64,000 nt of DNA from JANMCE01 sp963791625 (GTDB lineage: Bacteria > Actinomycetota > Acidimicrobiia > Acidimicrobiales > Ilumatobacteraceae): positions 248,001 to 312,000 of the forward strand of contig CAWBTA010000016.1 of the NCBI GenBank assembly GCA_963791625.1, read 5' to 3'. A program made the position numbers and the translations under genes. Below are positions 1 to 8,749 of the stretch, piece by piece; the stretch's first letter is position 1; every line of letters starts with the position of its first letter. The notes under the pieces are model-generated. The model ran no database searches. It had not been told where the DNA came from and saw nothing but the letters and a program-made list of their open reading frames with translations.

Positions 1-2
1 TC

Positions 3-119
3 ATTGTCGCCATCGTGGTCACGTGCATGGCCATTGGCTCGATCCTGCTGGCCCCGTCCATCGTGCTCGGCTATGCGGTGAAGGCGGCCGAACGAGACGA
101 TCGCCAGCGCGGCCTCTAA
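3..119 (+). CDS. C-terminal end of a small membrane protein (partial)
   Basis: The reading frame is open from the window edge and ends at TAA 117-119. The 38 visible residues contain a hydrophobic stretch rich in Ile, Val and Leu (about residues 1-27), then a short charged tail with several Asp and Arg residues. This looks like the last transmembrane helix and cytoplasmic tail of a membrane protein. The start lies outside the window, so neither family nor function can be assigned. Confidence 0.5.
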   Translation: MVAIVVTCMAIGSILLAPSIVLGYAVKAAERDDRQRGL

Positions 120-209
120 CTTTCGGCGGCTTTCAGCACTAGCTCGCCCGATTTGTTCCAGAAATCCCTTGTGACTGGGTCAGGTCTCACCGGTTACTCT
201 TTGGTAGCT

Positions 210-791
210 ATGTCGTCCCGTCTTCCTGCCGCTGAGCGTCGCGAACAGTTACTTACTGTCGCGTTGTCAGTCTTTTCGGAGAAGGGATTCCACGGTGCGT
301 CAATGAACGACGTGGCCGTTGCAGCCGGGGTGACCAAGCCGGTGCTCTATCAGCACTTCGAATCAAAGCGCGAACTGTACATGGCGCTCCTCGACGAAGC
401 CGGCGAGCGGCTCCTCCTTCTGATTGTTGCATCTGCAAGCGAAGCGACGAGCCCACACGACCAGGTCTCTCGCGGCGTACGCGCCTACTTCACCTGGGTG
501 GCCGAGCATCGCGAGTCATTCCTTTTGCTTTTCGGCGATGGAGGGCGACGCGATGAAGAGTTCACCGAAGCCGTCCGGCTTCTAGAAGCCCGCATGGCTA
601 CCGCTATCGCGCCGATGATCCGGGCCGAGATCGACGCCGAGCATCAGACCACGCTGGCCCACGGCATCATTGGCTTGGCCGAATCAACCAGCCGCCGCCT
701 GGTGCAATCGGGCAAGCCGTTCGATCCCGATATTGTCGCCCACCAGATCGGCGAAATGTTGTGGGCCGGCCTCCGCGCCGTCCACCGTTAG
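210..791 (+). CDS. TetR/AcrR family transcriptional regulator
   Basis: A 193-residue protein with the typical TetR size. The N-terminal helix-turn-helix is clear at about residues 32-53 (MNDVAVAAGVTKPVLYQHF, followed by SKRELY). The C-terminal ligand-binding half is divergent, so the effector is unknown. I prefer ATG 210 because the family's N-terminal helix begins just after it; an upstream TTG at 153 would add 19 residues unlike the family. The gene converges with the SPFH gene, leaving only 3 bp between stop codons. Its target is not evident; no obvious operator lies in the 90 bp before it. Confidence 0.85.
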   Translation: MSSRLPAAERREQLLTVALSVFSEKGFHGASMNDVAVAAGVTKPVLYQHFESKRELYMALLDEAGERLLLLIVASASEATSPHDQVSRGVRAYFTWVAEHRESFLLLFGDGGRRDEEFTEAVRLLEARMATAIAPMIRAEIDAEHQTTLAHGIIGLAESTSRRLVQSGKPFDPDIVAHQIGEMLWAGLRAVHR

Positions 792-794
792 CGG

Positions 795-1607
795 TTACGG
801 GGCCGGAGGGGCGGGCAGCGGTGGCGTGATCGGCGCCGGTTCGGTCGGCCCGAAATGATGGGCCACGGCACGGAACGCGTCCATGACCTCGGACGGGATG
901 GGGAATACCAGCGTGGAGTTCTTCTCGACGGCAACCTCGGCCAACGTCTGCAACGTGCGTAGGTGCATGGCGCCCGGCGCGGTGGCCATGGTCTTGGCCG
1001 CATTGGCCAACATCTGGCTGGCCTGCAGTTCACCTTCGGCCGCAATGATCTTCGATCGACGTTCACGCTCGGCTTCGGCTTGCTTGGCCATGGCGCGCTG
1101 CATGTTCTCCGGCAGCTGCACGTCGCGGATCTCAACACGGTGGACTTTGATGCCCCACTGCTCGGTCTGGGCGTCCAGAGCGTCCCGCAACTCACCGTCG
1201 ATACGGTCACGTTCCGACAGCAGCTGATCGAGCTCGTGGCGGCCGATGATGGCGCGCAACGTTGTTTGCGCCACCAGTTGGCTGGCGCCGTACCAGCCGT
1301 TCACCTTGATGACCGAGGCAACCGGGTCGACCACCTGGAAGTAGGCCACGGCATCGACCACCACGGTGACGTTGTCCTTGGTGATGACCTGCTGCGGCTG
1401 CACCGGCACCGCCATGGTCTGCAGGTTGACGCGGATGATCTTGTCGATCACCGGCACGATGAAGAAGATGCCCGGCCCCTTCGCCCCCACGCACCGACCG
1501 AGACGGAAGATCACGCCCCGCTCGTACTCCTGCACGATCCGGATCGACTTCGCGATGATCACGATCAGCAAGAACAGGACAACGGCAAGAACGGGAAGCA
1601 CGGCCAT
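795..1607 (-). CDS. SPFH/Band 7 family protein (slipin/stomatin-like)
   Basis: A 270-residue protein with an N-terminal hydrophobic anchor (residues about 3-20), then the stomatin signature (VQEYERGVIFRLGR, residues about 26-39) and a Band 7 domain to about residue 200. This includes the family-typical VEIRDVQLPENMQRAMAKQAEAERERR segment seen in two overlapping parts. The tail is Pro/Ala-rich. Slipins assemble as oligomers on the inner face of the membrane and are often encoded with an NfeD partner, but none is next to this one. ATG 1607 places the anchor at the very N-terminus, as expected. Confidence 0.9.
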   Translation of the reverse strand: MAVLPVLAVVLFLLIVIIAKSIRIVQEYERGVIFRLGRCVGAKGPGIFFIVPVIDKIIRVNLQTMAVPVQPQQVITKDNVTVVVDAVAYFQVVDPVASVIKVNGWYGASQLVAQTTLRAIIGRHELDQLLSERDRIDGELRDALDAQTEQWGIKVHRVEIRDVQLPENMQRAMAKQAEAERERRSKIIAAEGELQASQMLANAAKTMATAPGAMHLRTLQTLAEVAVEKNSTLVFPIPSEVMDAFRAVAHHFGPTEPAPITPPLPAPPAP

Positions 1608-1646
1608 GGTTCATGCTCGCACATTGAACACGCCGAGATGACTGAG

Positions 1647-2498
1647 TCAGTTCTTGAGATCCTGGCTGCGTAACTCGCGAATGCGCTCCTGCAGGAACGA
1701 GAACGCAGTACGACCTTCGGCCAGCACGACATCGTTGGCCGGGTGCAAGAACAGCGGAACCGACACGCGGTGGCGCGTGGCTGATGCACCGCTCGGGTTC
1801 GTGACCCGATGCGTGGTAGACGGGTAGTAGCCGCCGCTCGCAAGCTGCAACATGTCACCGGCGTTGATGGCGAGGCTCCCGAAGTCACACGGCACGTCAT
1901 GCCACGAGCCATGAATATCGCGCACCTGCAAACCAGGTTCGTTCGATGCCGGCAGCACCGTGATGAGGTTGATGTCCTCATGGGCCGCAGCTCGAATCGC
2001 CCCCGGCGGTTCTTGGCCCGTCAGCGGCGGATAGCGAAGGATGCGCAGGAGCGTGTTCTTACTGCCGTCGAGCATCTTGGAGAGTGGCACGCTGAACTTG
2101 GCCGCAACCTCAGGTGGGGTTTCGGCTTCAACCCAGTCGAGCAGCTCCTTGGCAAGGTCGGTTGCCTGGTCGTAGAAACGGCGGGCCGCGTCGGTGACCT
2201 CCGTTGGATACTTCCCCCACGGATAGACATGAAAGAACTCTTTGATGTCCTTGATGTCGTTCCCCTTGGCCGTCTCGCTCACTGCGGACGAGAAGTAGCC
2301 GTCCTGGCTGTCGGGGCTGAACGGATAGTTGAACTTGGCGTCGGTGGCGAAGAACGCGAGCCAGTCGTCGTACACCTTCTGCACCAAATCAGCCTCCAAC
2401 GGATGATTGGTGAGGACGGCAAAGCCGGTGTGTTTCAACGACCGCGTGAAGTCAGCCGCAGCGGTTGGGGATCGATAGTCAACAACGGCAACCTGCAT
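1647..2498 (-). CDS. Isopenicillin N synthase family 2-oxoglutarate/Fe(II) dioxygenase
   Basis: A 283-residue cupin-fold oxygenase. The facial triad is visible as His173-x-Asp175 (AAHEDINLIT) and His230 (STTHRVTNP), and the 2-oxoglutarate-binding R-x-S motif is at Arg244-Ser246 (RHRVSVPLF). The N-terminal DIOX_N region (GFAVLTNHPL) is also present. Proteins of this group use Fe(II) and usually 2-oxoglutarate to hydroxylate or oxidise small molecules; the substrate cannot be read from sequence. It lies 39 bp upstream of the SPFH gene on the same strand and could share its transcript. Confidence 0.88.
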   Translation of the reverse strand: MQVAVVDYRSPTAAADFTRSLKHTGFAVLTNHPLEADLVQKVYDDWLAFFATDAKFNYPFSPDSQDGYFSSAVSETAKGNDIKDIKEFFHVYPWGKYPTEVTDAARRFYDQATDLAKELLDWVEAETPPEVAAKFSVPLSKMLDGSKNTLLRILRYPPLTGQEPPGAIRAAAHEDINLITVLPASNEPGLQVRDIHGSWHDVPCDFGSLAINAGDMLQLASGGYYPSTTHRVTNPSGASATRHRVSVPLFLHPANDVVLAEGRTAFSFLQERIRELRSQDLKN

Positions 2499-2515
2499 GC
2501 CTCCATCTTCGCGCG

Positions 2516-3313
2516 CTAGACAGTCCGGGTCAGCGCGTAGAGTGCGACCGCAGCGGCAGCCGAGACGTTGAGCGAGTCGACACCCGAGGAGATCGGGATG
2601 CGAACGCGGCGATCGGCGGCGGCCATGGCGTCGTCGGACAGCCCGGGGCCTTCGGTGCCGAGGATGATGGCGACCTTGTCGGTGCGGGCGAAAGTGACGT
2701 TGTCGAGGGATTCCGCGTCATCATCGGGCGTCAGTGCCAGCGTCACGAAACCCGCCTCCCGCAACACCGAGAGCCCCTCGGGCAATCGGGGAATGGTGGC
2801 ATGGGGGAAGCCGTACACCGTCCCCATCGACACGCGACTGGCCCGGCGGTAGAGCGGGTCCGTGGAGTCGACGTCGAGCAGGATCGCATCGAAGCCGAAC
2901 GCAGCTGCTGTGCGAAAGATCACGCCGAGATTCGTGGGGTTCATAACGCCGCCCAACACCACCACCCGGCGAGCACCGTGAAGCGCATCAGCGACCGACA
3001 TCTCCGGTCGGCGTTCGAACAGGCCGAGGCTGCCACGATGCACCGCCAGACCCGTGATGCGCCGAAGCAACTCCGGACTCGCGCCGAACACGGGAACGGC
3101 GTCGGCCAGCACCGCGGGTAGTGGCTCGGTGCGCGTCGCATCGACCATGACGGCGAGCGGACGGTAGCCGGCGAGCACAGCGCGGTCGATCAGGATGTCG
3201 CTCTCGGCCACGAACTTCTTGTCGATCGCCCGAAGCTCACGGTCACGCAGACCGACGAACGCGGCGATGCGAGGATCAGCCGGGTCATCGACCCAGATGA
3301 TGTTGCTGCTCAC
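2516..3313 (-). CDS. SpoU/TrmH family RNA 2'-O-methyltransferase
   Basis: A 265-residue SPOUT enzyme. The three family motifs are present: NPTNLGVIFRTAAAFG (residues about 125-140), ILGTEGPGLSD (about 217-227) and ISSGVDSLNVSAAAAVALY (about 241-259). These build the trefoil-knot S-adenosylmethionine site that methylates a ribose 2'-OH in rRNA or tRNA. The N-terminal region resembles the substrate-binding domain of RlmB/TsnR types. GTG 3313 is chosen because it begins 4 bp after the stop of the upstream gene; an open extension to 3397 is Arg/Leu/Pro-rich and unlike the family. The exact RNA target is unknown. Confidence 0.87.
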   Translation of the reverse strand: MSSNIIWVDDPADPRIAAFVGLRDRELRAIDKKFVAESDILIDRAVLAGYRPLAVMVDATRTEPLPAVLADAVPVFGASPELLRRITGLAVHRGSLGLFERRPEMSVADALHGARRVVVLGGVMNPTNLGVIFRTAAAFGFDAILLDVDSTDPLYRRASRVSMGTVYGFPHATIPRLPEGLSVLREAGFVTLALTPDDDAESLDNVTFARTDKVAIILGTEGPGLSDDAMAAADRRVRIPISSGVDSLNVSAAAAVALYALTRTV

Positions 3314-3317
3314 TGAG

Positions 3318-3737
3318 TCAGGCAGAAGGGGCAGGTGCAGCCGCAGCGGCCTTGGCAACTGCGGCGACAGCGCGCGTGACCGGCGTGCCAGCGGCAACGA
3401 GGGCTATGACTGGGTCGTCGATGCCGGCGTCTTGTGCAGCGATAGCGGTGGCCTTGGCCGACTCGACGACACGAAGCAGCACATTTCGGCCCTTCGACCA
3501 GTCACCGAAACTGACCCCGTCCGCGGGCTCCATACGCTCGAGAATGGCAGCAGCCGTTTTCTTCACCATCATCTGCGACGCACCCGCGAGAGTTCCGTTG
3601 ATAATGGGGGGAAGGTTGCGCAGCTTCTCAGCATCCGCGCTCTCCCCGATGCGATCCAGCGCCAAAGGGCAGCAGTAGCGGATAGCCCAATCGAGGGTCC
3701 GCAGCTTGGAATCGGTATCGGGAAGTGTGTACGTCAC
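3318..3737 (-). CDS. Conserved-looking hypothetical protein, 139 aa
   Basis: I do not recognise this family. The protein is mostly alpha-helical by composition, contains a Cys-Cys pair near residue 22 (IRYCCPLAL), a stretch suggestive of packing helices (GASQMMVKKTAAAILERM), and an Ala/Pro-rich tail. It has no signal peptide or membrane segment. It ends 4 bp before the SpoU methyltransferase start, so the two are probably cotranscribed. It is divergent from oleA across a 150-bp intergenic region. Confidence 0.6.
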   Translation of the reverse strand: MTYTLPDTDSKLRTLDWAIRYCCPLALDRIGESADAEKLRNLPPIINGTLAGASQMMVKKTAAAILERMEPADGVSFGDWSKGRNVLLRVVESAKATAIAAQDAGIDDPVIALVAAGTPVTRAVAAVAKAAAAAPAPSA

Positions 3738-3795
3738 TTACCTAGTTTGGCCTGTCTGACCCGCCGAGTACACCTGACCACCACGGAAACTCTTG

Positions 3796-3840
3796 AAGTT
3801 GTCTAAACTTGACAGCTGAGCGAGCGCTACCGGCCGGTAG
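3796..3840. promoter_or_regulatory. Palindromic operator candidates in the oleA promoter region
   Basis: Two inverted repeats lie between the divergent gene at 3737 and the oleA start at 3888. AAGTT-GTCTA-AACTT is at 3796-3810, and a perfect 14-bp palindrome, CTACCGGCCGGTAG, is at 3827-3840. Between them sits a TTGACA-like hexamer (3809-3814). Short perfect palindromes of this kind are typical TetR-family binding sites. This is inference from symmetry and position; the cognate regulator is not identified. Confidence 0.5.
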
Positions 3841-3887
3841 TGAGGACGGGTTTCCGTCGATCTGCCCTCTCCGCAGATTGCCCCCTG

Positions 3888-4934
3888 ATGTCAGCGGAAG
3901 GCCCCACCGTGACTGAAAATGCTGTCTACCACCACCAGCGAGCCGGAATTGTCAGCGTGTCTGCCGTTGACGCCCCAGAGGAAGTCACGTCGGTGTGGAT
4001 CGACGAACAGTTGAAGGGCGCGTACGACCGCAACGGTCTGCGTCCGGGTCTCCTCGCCGAACTCGCCGGAATTCACGCACGCCGGTGGTGGCCGGAGTCG
4101 ACGACGTTCGATGACGCAGCAGCGCAAGCAGGCGAGGTTGCCATCCAGCAGGCCGGTATCGACCGCAGTCAGATCGGCATGCTGATCTCCACGTCGGTCT
4201 GCAAACACCATCTTGAGCCGTCCGTCGCCTGCGCCGTTCACGACCGTCTCGGACTGCCAACCTCGTGTATCAACTTCGACCTTGCGAATGCCTGCCTCGG
4301 CTTCGTGAACGCCATGCATCTCGCCGCCACCGCTATCGACGCCGGGCATGTTGACTACGTGTTGATTGTCGATGGAGAAGGCAGCCGTCAAACCCAACTC
4401 GCCACCATCGCGCGGTTGCAGCGAGAGACATCCTCGGCCGCCGACATCTTCGACGAGTTCGCCTCCCTCACCCTGGGTTCGGGCGCCGCGGCGATGGTCA
4501 TGGGCAACATGGACAAGCACCCCGACGCACATCGCTTCCTCGGTGGCGTGGCCCGGGCCGGCACGCAGCATCACAAACTCTGCATCGGTGACCTCGACAA
4601 GATGAAGACCGACACGCGGGCACTGCTCGAGGCCGGCCTCGAGCTGGCCGAAAGCGCGTGGAAAGCCGCCGGTGAGAACTTTGACTGGCAAGAAGGCATG
4701 GACTGGTACATCGTCCACCAAGTGTCGTCTGTCCACACTCGCCTCATGTGCGAGCGGCTCGGCATCGACCGCGAGAAAGTCCCGCTCACCTATCCAAAGT
4801 TCGGCAACGTCGGCCCAGCGGCCATTCCGATCACACTGGCCAAGCAGGTCGATCTGATCGTGCCCGGCCAACGGGTCCTGTGCATGGGGATTGGTTCGGG
4901 CCTCAACATCAGCTTCACCGAGATCGTATGGTGA
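3888..4934 (+). CDS. oleA: OleA, acyl-CoA condensing thiolase-superfamily enzyme (3-oxoacyl-ACP synthase III fold)
   Basis: A 348-residue thiolase-fold protein. The catalytic residues match OleA in kind and spacing: Glu110 (HHLEPS), Cys136 (LANACLGF), His277 (YIVHQVSS) and Asn307 (KFGNVGPAA). In characterised OleA the Glu comes from the partner subunit and starts a non-decarboxylative Claisen condensation of two fatty acyl-CoAs to a beta-keto acid. ATG 3888 is chosen over an upstream in-frame GTG-type start because its N-terminus fits the family; GTG 3909 is another possibility. The last 7 bases overlap the oleBC start, so translation is probably coupled. The genes that follow (oleBC, oleD) separate it from FabH. 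Confidence 0.92.
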   Translation: MSAEGPTVTENAVYHHQRAGIVSVSAVDAPEEVTSVWIDEQLKGAYDRNGLRPGLLAELAGIHARRWWPESTTFDDAAAQAGEVAIQQAGIDRSQIGMLISTSVCKHHLEPSVACAVHDRLGLPTSCINFDLANACLGFVNAMHLAATAIDAGHVDYVLIVDGEGSRQTQLATIARLQRETSSAADIFDEFASLTLGSGAAAMVMGNMDKHPDAHRFLGGVARAGTQHHKLCIGDLDKMKTDTRALLEAGLELAESAWKAAGENFDWQEGMDWYIVHQVSSVHTRLMCERLGIDREKVPLTYPKFGNVGPAAIPITLAKQVDLIVPGQRVLCMGIGSGLNISFTEIVW

Positions 4935-7435
4935 ACGCGGTCGGGGTCACTCCGGCCATGCCCACAGCGGCGACATTCGAGCGGTGGGGCATCGACCCGA
5001 CCTGGTCGCGTCTTGTCTCGGTGCCGAGCCACGACGGGTCCGCCCACACCTGGCACGTGCTCGACACGACGCCCGCCGATCCGATCGGCACCATCGTGTG
5101 CATCCACGGCAACCCAACCTGGTCATATTTGTGGAGGAGTTTTCTCGCCCGTTTGGGTGATCGCTACCGGGTCATCGCCGTCGATCAGCTGGGCATGGGT
5201 TACTCCGAGCGAACGGAGCCACGCCGCTATGCAACCCGCGTGCAGGACATTTCCGACGTACTCGCCGCTCTCGACGTGTCGGGTCCGGTCATCCTGGCCG
5301 CTCATGATTGGGGCGGTGCCATCGCGATGGGCTGGGCTGTTGCCAACCCATCACGAGTGCGGGCGATGGTGCTCACCAACACCGGTATCGCCGTTCCCCC
5401 AGGTACTCGCGGCCCGACGCTGATCCGCTTCGCGGCGGCAGCCGGTGTCACCGACTTCGCGTGCCGACGCACTCCCGTCTTTGTGGGCGGCACCGCACTG
5501 CTGTCCGGTCGTCTGATGAAGAAGACGGCGCGCGAGGCGTACCTTGCTCCGTACCGGGCCGCGTCAGCGCGGACTTCGATCAAGTCGTTTGTGGCCGACG
5601 TTCCGTTCTCGCCGAAACATCCATCGTTCACCGCGCTCGATGAGGTTGCGTCGAAACTGCACACGCTCGACGTTCCGGTGTTGTTGGCGTGGGGTGGTAG
5701 AGACCCGGTGTTTTCCGACACGTTCGCCGACGACCTGGCCCAGCGATTTCGCCACGTCGATCGGCACCGCTTCGCCAAAGCCGGTCACCTCGTGGTCGAG
5801 GAGGTTGATGTTGCGAGCGTGGTCGATACCTGGCTCACCCAACGGTCTCGCACGGCTGAAGAGGTTACCGAAGTCGCACCGGTCAGCGATCGGCGACCCT
5901 TGTGGGCCGCGCTCGAATCCCGTTCGACGGACACCTCCGTCGCTTTCCTTGACGGCGCCACCGGCACGAGCACATCGTGGGCCGAACTCAACGAACGAGT
6001 GCGAGCAATTGCGGTTGGACTTCGGGCGACAGGGCTCGAACCCGGTGATCGGGTTGCCCTACTCATCCCACCCGGTCCTGACCTCGTGGCGGTGCTCTAC
6101 GGATGCTGGCGTGCAGGTCTGGTAACGGTCATGGCCGACAAGGGCCTCGGCCTACGCGGGCTCGGGCGAGCCATCCGCGGTGCGAGACCAAGCTGGATTA
6201 TCGGCCCTTCGAAGGCCCTTGCGGCGGCACGCACGATGCGTTGGGCACCCGGCGCGCAGGCCATACAGGTCGGCGGACGTGCCGTCCCCAGCCTTGCCGT
6301 CCACAGCACGCTCGAAAGCGTCATTGCCCGAGGCTCCGCCGCACCACCCGCGCCGCCGGCCCCGAACGACCTAGCTGCTGTGCTCTTTACATCGGGTGCC
6401 ACCGGTCCGGCCAAGGGTGTGCGCTATTTGCACCGCCAGCTGGAAGCGCAACGGGACGCACTGACTCGCACCTACAACATCACCTCTGACGATCGTTTGG
6501 TCGCCGCCTTCGCCCCCTTCGCGCTGTACGGACCCGCTCTCGGCATCACGTCAGCCATTCCCGATGTCGATGTCACCAAGCCGGCCGAACTGACCGCGAA
6601 CGCTCTCAGCGACGCTTGCACGGCTATCAACGCCACCCTTGCGTTCGCATCACCAGCCGCACTCACGAATGTTGTTGCAACTGCAACCACTTCATTCGTC
6701 GGGCTGGCGCGGCTCCGTCTCGTGATGTCGGCCGGGGCTCCGGTGCCGGCATCGCTGCTCCGCTCGGTCGCTGGGCTCTGTCCATCGGCCGAACTCCATA
6801 CGCCGTACGGCATGACCGAGGCTCTGCCCGTTGCAGACGTCGATCTCGACACGATCGATCGTGTCGGCCCGGGTCGGGGCGTCAACGTCGGTCACCCCGT
6901 CGACGGTGCTCAAGTGCGTATCGACGCACTCAACGACTCCATGGGTCGGGTTCTCGTATCAGCGCCTTGGCTATCAGACGGCTATGACGGATTGTGGGCC
7001 ACGCAAGCATCGGCCCGCTCGGTCGACGGCCACTCGGTCTGGCATGACTCCGGTGATGTCGGACATCTTGATGCCGATGGTGCGCTTTGGATAGAGGGTC
7101 GCGGTGTCCACATCATCTCTACCGTGAATGGTCTGGTGACACCGGTCCCCATAGAGATCGAGGCCGAATCGGTTCAGTCCGTCGGTCGTGCTGCGGCCGT
7201 CGGTGTAGGTCCGAAAGGGGTACAGCAGCTGGTGATTGTGGTGGAGGGTGACCACGACGGCCTGGCACCGCCATCCCTCGGCGACGCCGTGCGACATGCA
7301 GTCACTGCGCCGGTCGCGGCGGTGCTGAGCCGGAAGAAGTTGCCCGTAGATATTCGCCACAACGCCAAGATCGATCGAGCTGCGCTGGCCGCATGGGCGA
7401 CGGACGTGCTCGATGGAAGGCGGGCCAGAACGTGA
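4928..7435 (+). CDS. oleBC: OleBC fusion: beta-lactone decarboxylase (alpha/beta hydrolase) plus beta-lactone synthetase (AMP-ligase fold)
   Basis: An 835-residue two-domain protein. Residues about 1-305 form a haloalkane-dehalogenase-like alpha/beta hydrolase with HGNPTW (60-65), nucleophile Asp127 (AAHDWGG), a probable acid near Asp259 (GGRDPVF) and His287 (AGHLVV). Residues about 325-835 form an ANL adenylating enzyme with FTSGATGPAKG (487-497), YGMTE (627-631) and DSGDVG (707-712). In the Ole pathway OleC closes a beta-hydroxy acid to a beta-lactone and OleB removes CO2 to give the cis-olefin; both as one polypeptide is the arrangement known from actinobacteria. ATG 4928 overlaps the oleA end by 7 bp, and GTGA at 7432-7435 overlaps oleD. 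Confidence 0.92.
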   Translation: MVNAVGVTPAMPTAATFERWGIDPTWSRLVSVPSHDGSAHTWHVLDTTPADPIGTIVCIHGNPTWSYLWRSFLARLGDRYRVIAVDQLGMGYSERTEPRRYATRVQDISDVLAALDVSGPVILAAHDWGGAIAMGWAVANPSRVRAMVLTNTGIAVPPGTRGPTLIRFAAAAGVTDFACRRTPVFVGGTALLSGRLMKKTAREAYLAPYRAASARTSIKSFVADVPFSPKHPSFTALDEVASKLHTLDVPVLLAWGGRDPVFSDTFADDLAQRFRHVDRHRFAKAGHLVVEEVDVASVVDTWLTQRSRTAEEVTEVAPVSDRRPLWAALESRSTDTSVAFLDGATGTSTSWAELNERVRAIAVGLRATGLEPGDRVALLIPPGPDLVAVLYGCWRAGLVTVMADKGLGLRGLGRAIRGARPSWIIGPSKALAAARTMRWAPGAQAIQVGGRAVPSLAVHSTLESVIARGSAAPPAPPAPNDLAAVLFTSGATGPAKGVRYLHRQLEAQRDALTRTYNITSDDRLVAAFAPFALYGPALGITSAIPDVDVTKPAELTANALSDACTAINATLAFASPAALTNVVATATTSFVGLARLRLVMSAGAPVPASLLRSVAGLCPSAELHTPYGMTEALPVADVDLDTIDRVGPGRGVNVGHPVDGAQVRIDALNDSMGRVLVSAPWLSDGYDGLWATQASARSVDGHSVWHDSGDVGHLDADGALWIEGRGVHIISTVNGLVTPVPIEIEAESVQSVGRAAAVGVGPKGVQQLVIVVEGDHDGLAPPSLGDAVRHAVTAPVAAVLSRKKLPVDIRHNAKIDRAALAAWATDVLDGRRART

Positions 7436-8416
7436 GAGTTCTGGTGACCGGGGCGACCAGCCTGTTGGCCCGCACCACCGCCGAGATTCTGCTGGCGCGG
7501 GGTGACGATGTGGTGTGCCTGCAACGAGGCCAGGCGACGTTGGAAGCCGAGCAAGTGTCCGCCGATATCCGAGACGCCACGGCCGTCGCACGCGCGGCGG
7601 CTGGGTGTGACGCCATCGTGCACGCTGCCGCCAAGGTGGGCGTGGTCGGCTCGTGGGACGACTACCGGGGCATCAACGTGGACGGCACCAACAACGTCGC
7701 TGGCTGCGGCCCGAGCCGCGGGCATCGGCCGCATCGTGTACGTCTCTTCTCCGTCGGTCGCCCACGAGGGTGACGCCATAGCCGGACTCGGTGCCGAGCC
7801 GCCGGTACTCGGGCGCAAGGACGCCTTCTATGCCGAATCCAAGGCCATGGCCGAACAGGTGGCGCTTGCCGCGAACGCCGGCGATCTTGCCGTGGTCGCC
7901 ATTCGTCCGCATCTGGTGTGGGGGCCAGGTGATACGCAGCTGGTCGGCCGCATCGTTGACCGAGCCAAAAGCGGACGGCTGGCCCTGGTGGGAGGGGGTG
8001 CCGCTCTCATCGACACGACGTACATCACGAACGCAGCCGAGTCGCTGGTGGCCGCGCTCGACCGGGTTCGTCCTCATGCCTCGTGTGCTGGTCGCGCTTA
8101 CGTCATTGCCAACGGCGAACCGCGACCAATCCGCGATCTGGTGGCCGGCATCTGTGCGGCTGCAGGTGTTCCGTTCGCTCCCAAAGACGTGCCGCTCCCG
8201 ATCGCTCGGGTCGCCGGTTCGCTCGTTGAACGAGTCTGGAAGGCCACCCGACGAACCACCGAACCGCCACTCACCCGCTTCCTGGCCGAGCAACTCGGCA
8301 CCGCGCACTGGTTCGATCCCCGCCCGGCCAGAGACGACCTCGGATGGACTCCCCGGATCACCATCGACGAAGGCCTTGAAGCCCTAGCCGCATGGTTCAG
8401 CCATCCAATGACCTAA
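7432..8416 (+). CDS. oleD: OleD, NAD(P)H-dependent beta-keto acid reductase (one frameshift)
   Basis: An extended short-chain dehydrogenase/reductase that would reduce the OleA product to a beta-hydroxy acid. The N-terminal half has the nucleotide-binding VLVTGATSLLARTTAE motif; the C-terminal half has IVYVSSPSV and the catalytic Tyr-x-x-x-Lys as FYAESKAMAE. The halves are in different frames. Near 7702 the text reads gtcgctggctgcggcc; dropping one G restores N-V-A-A-A-A-R-A-A-G-I-G-R, the normal family sequence. GTG 7432 overlaps the oleBC stop by 4 bp. I infer an intact gene with a one-base sequence error, but a true mutation that would block the pathway cannot be excluded. Confidence 0.85.
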
Positions 8417-8464
8417 TACCGGGAGCCGAGTCGCCCAGGCCCCCACTCGTCCGATGAACGTTGG

Positions 8465-8674
8465 CTACACGACCGTTCGGACGTAAGCCGTGTCCATGTA
8501 TTCCTGCACGTGGCCGACCAGACCGTCGTTCATCTCGATGATCCAGGCGTACCTGTTGCGATAGGGGCGGCCATTGCGCAGCTGGCCGGTACCGACCGTC
8601 TCCGCCGCGACCATGTTGCCGGCTAAGGGTGGCGAAGAACCGCCTGATGAACTCGCAAGTTCGCCCGTCCGCAT
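8465..8674 (-). pseudogene. Fragment of a SnoaL-like/NTF2-fold protein
   Basis: About 40 residues at the C-terminus (VAAETVGTGQLRNG, then PYRNRYAWIIEMNDG and QEYMDTAYV) match the last strands of SnoaL-like polyketide-cyclase/ketosteroid-isomerase proteins. The rest of the domain is missing. A short piece in the next frame (EFIRRFFATLS) resembles the earlier FF-x-x-L helix, but about 40 residues that should separate the two are absent. This is probably a deleted remnant that is no longer functional. It is convergent with the end of oleD. Confidence 0.5.
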
Positions 8675-8749
8675 CGTCCATTTCCCTACCCTACGCGCCC
8701 GCGCTTGCCGTTCCGTGCGCTTCGCAAGGGACGCTCATAGGTTGGATGC

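Noticed and set aside
3891..4871. 326-residue minus-strand open frame inside oleA
   Set aside because: High-GC antisense frame without family motifs; oleA has all catalytic residues.
4748..4927. Sixty-residue N-terminal extension of OleBC
   Set aside because: It lies within oleA in another frame, is basic and low in structure, and ATG 4928 gives the usual overlap.
7690..7720. Programmed ribosomal frameshift in oleD
   Set aside because: No slippery heptamer or downstream pseudoknot is seen, and many other genes of the window have similar one-base shifts.
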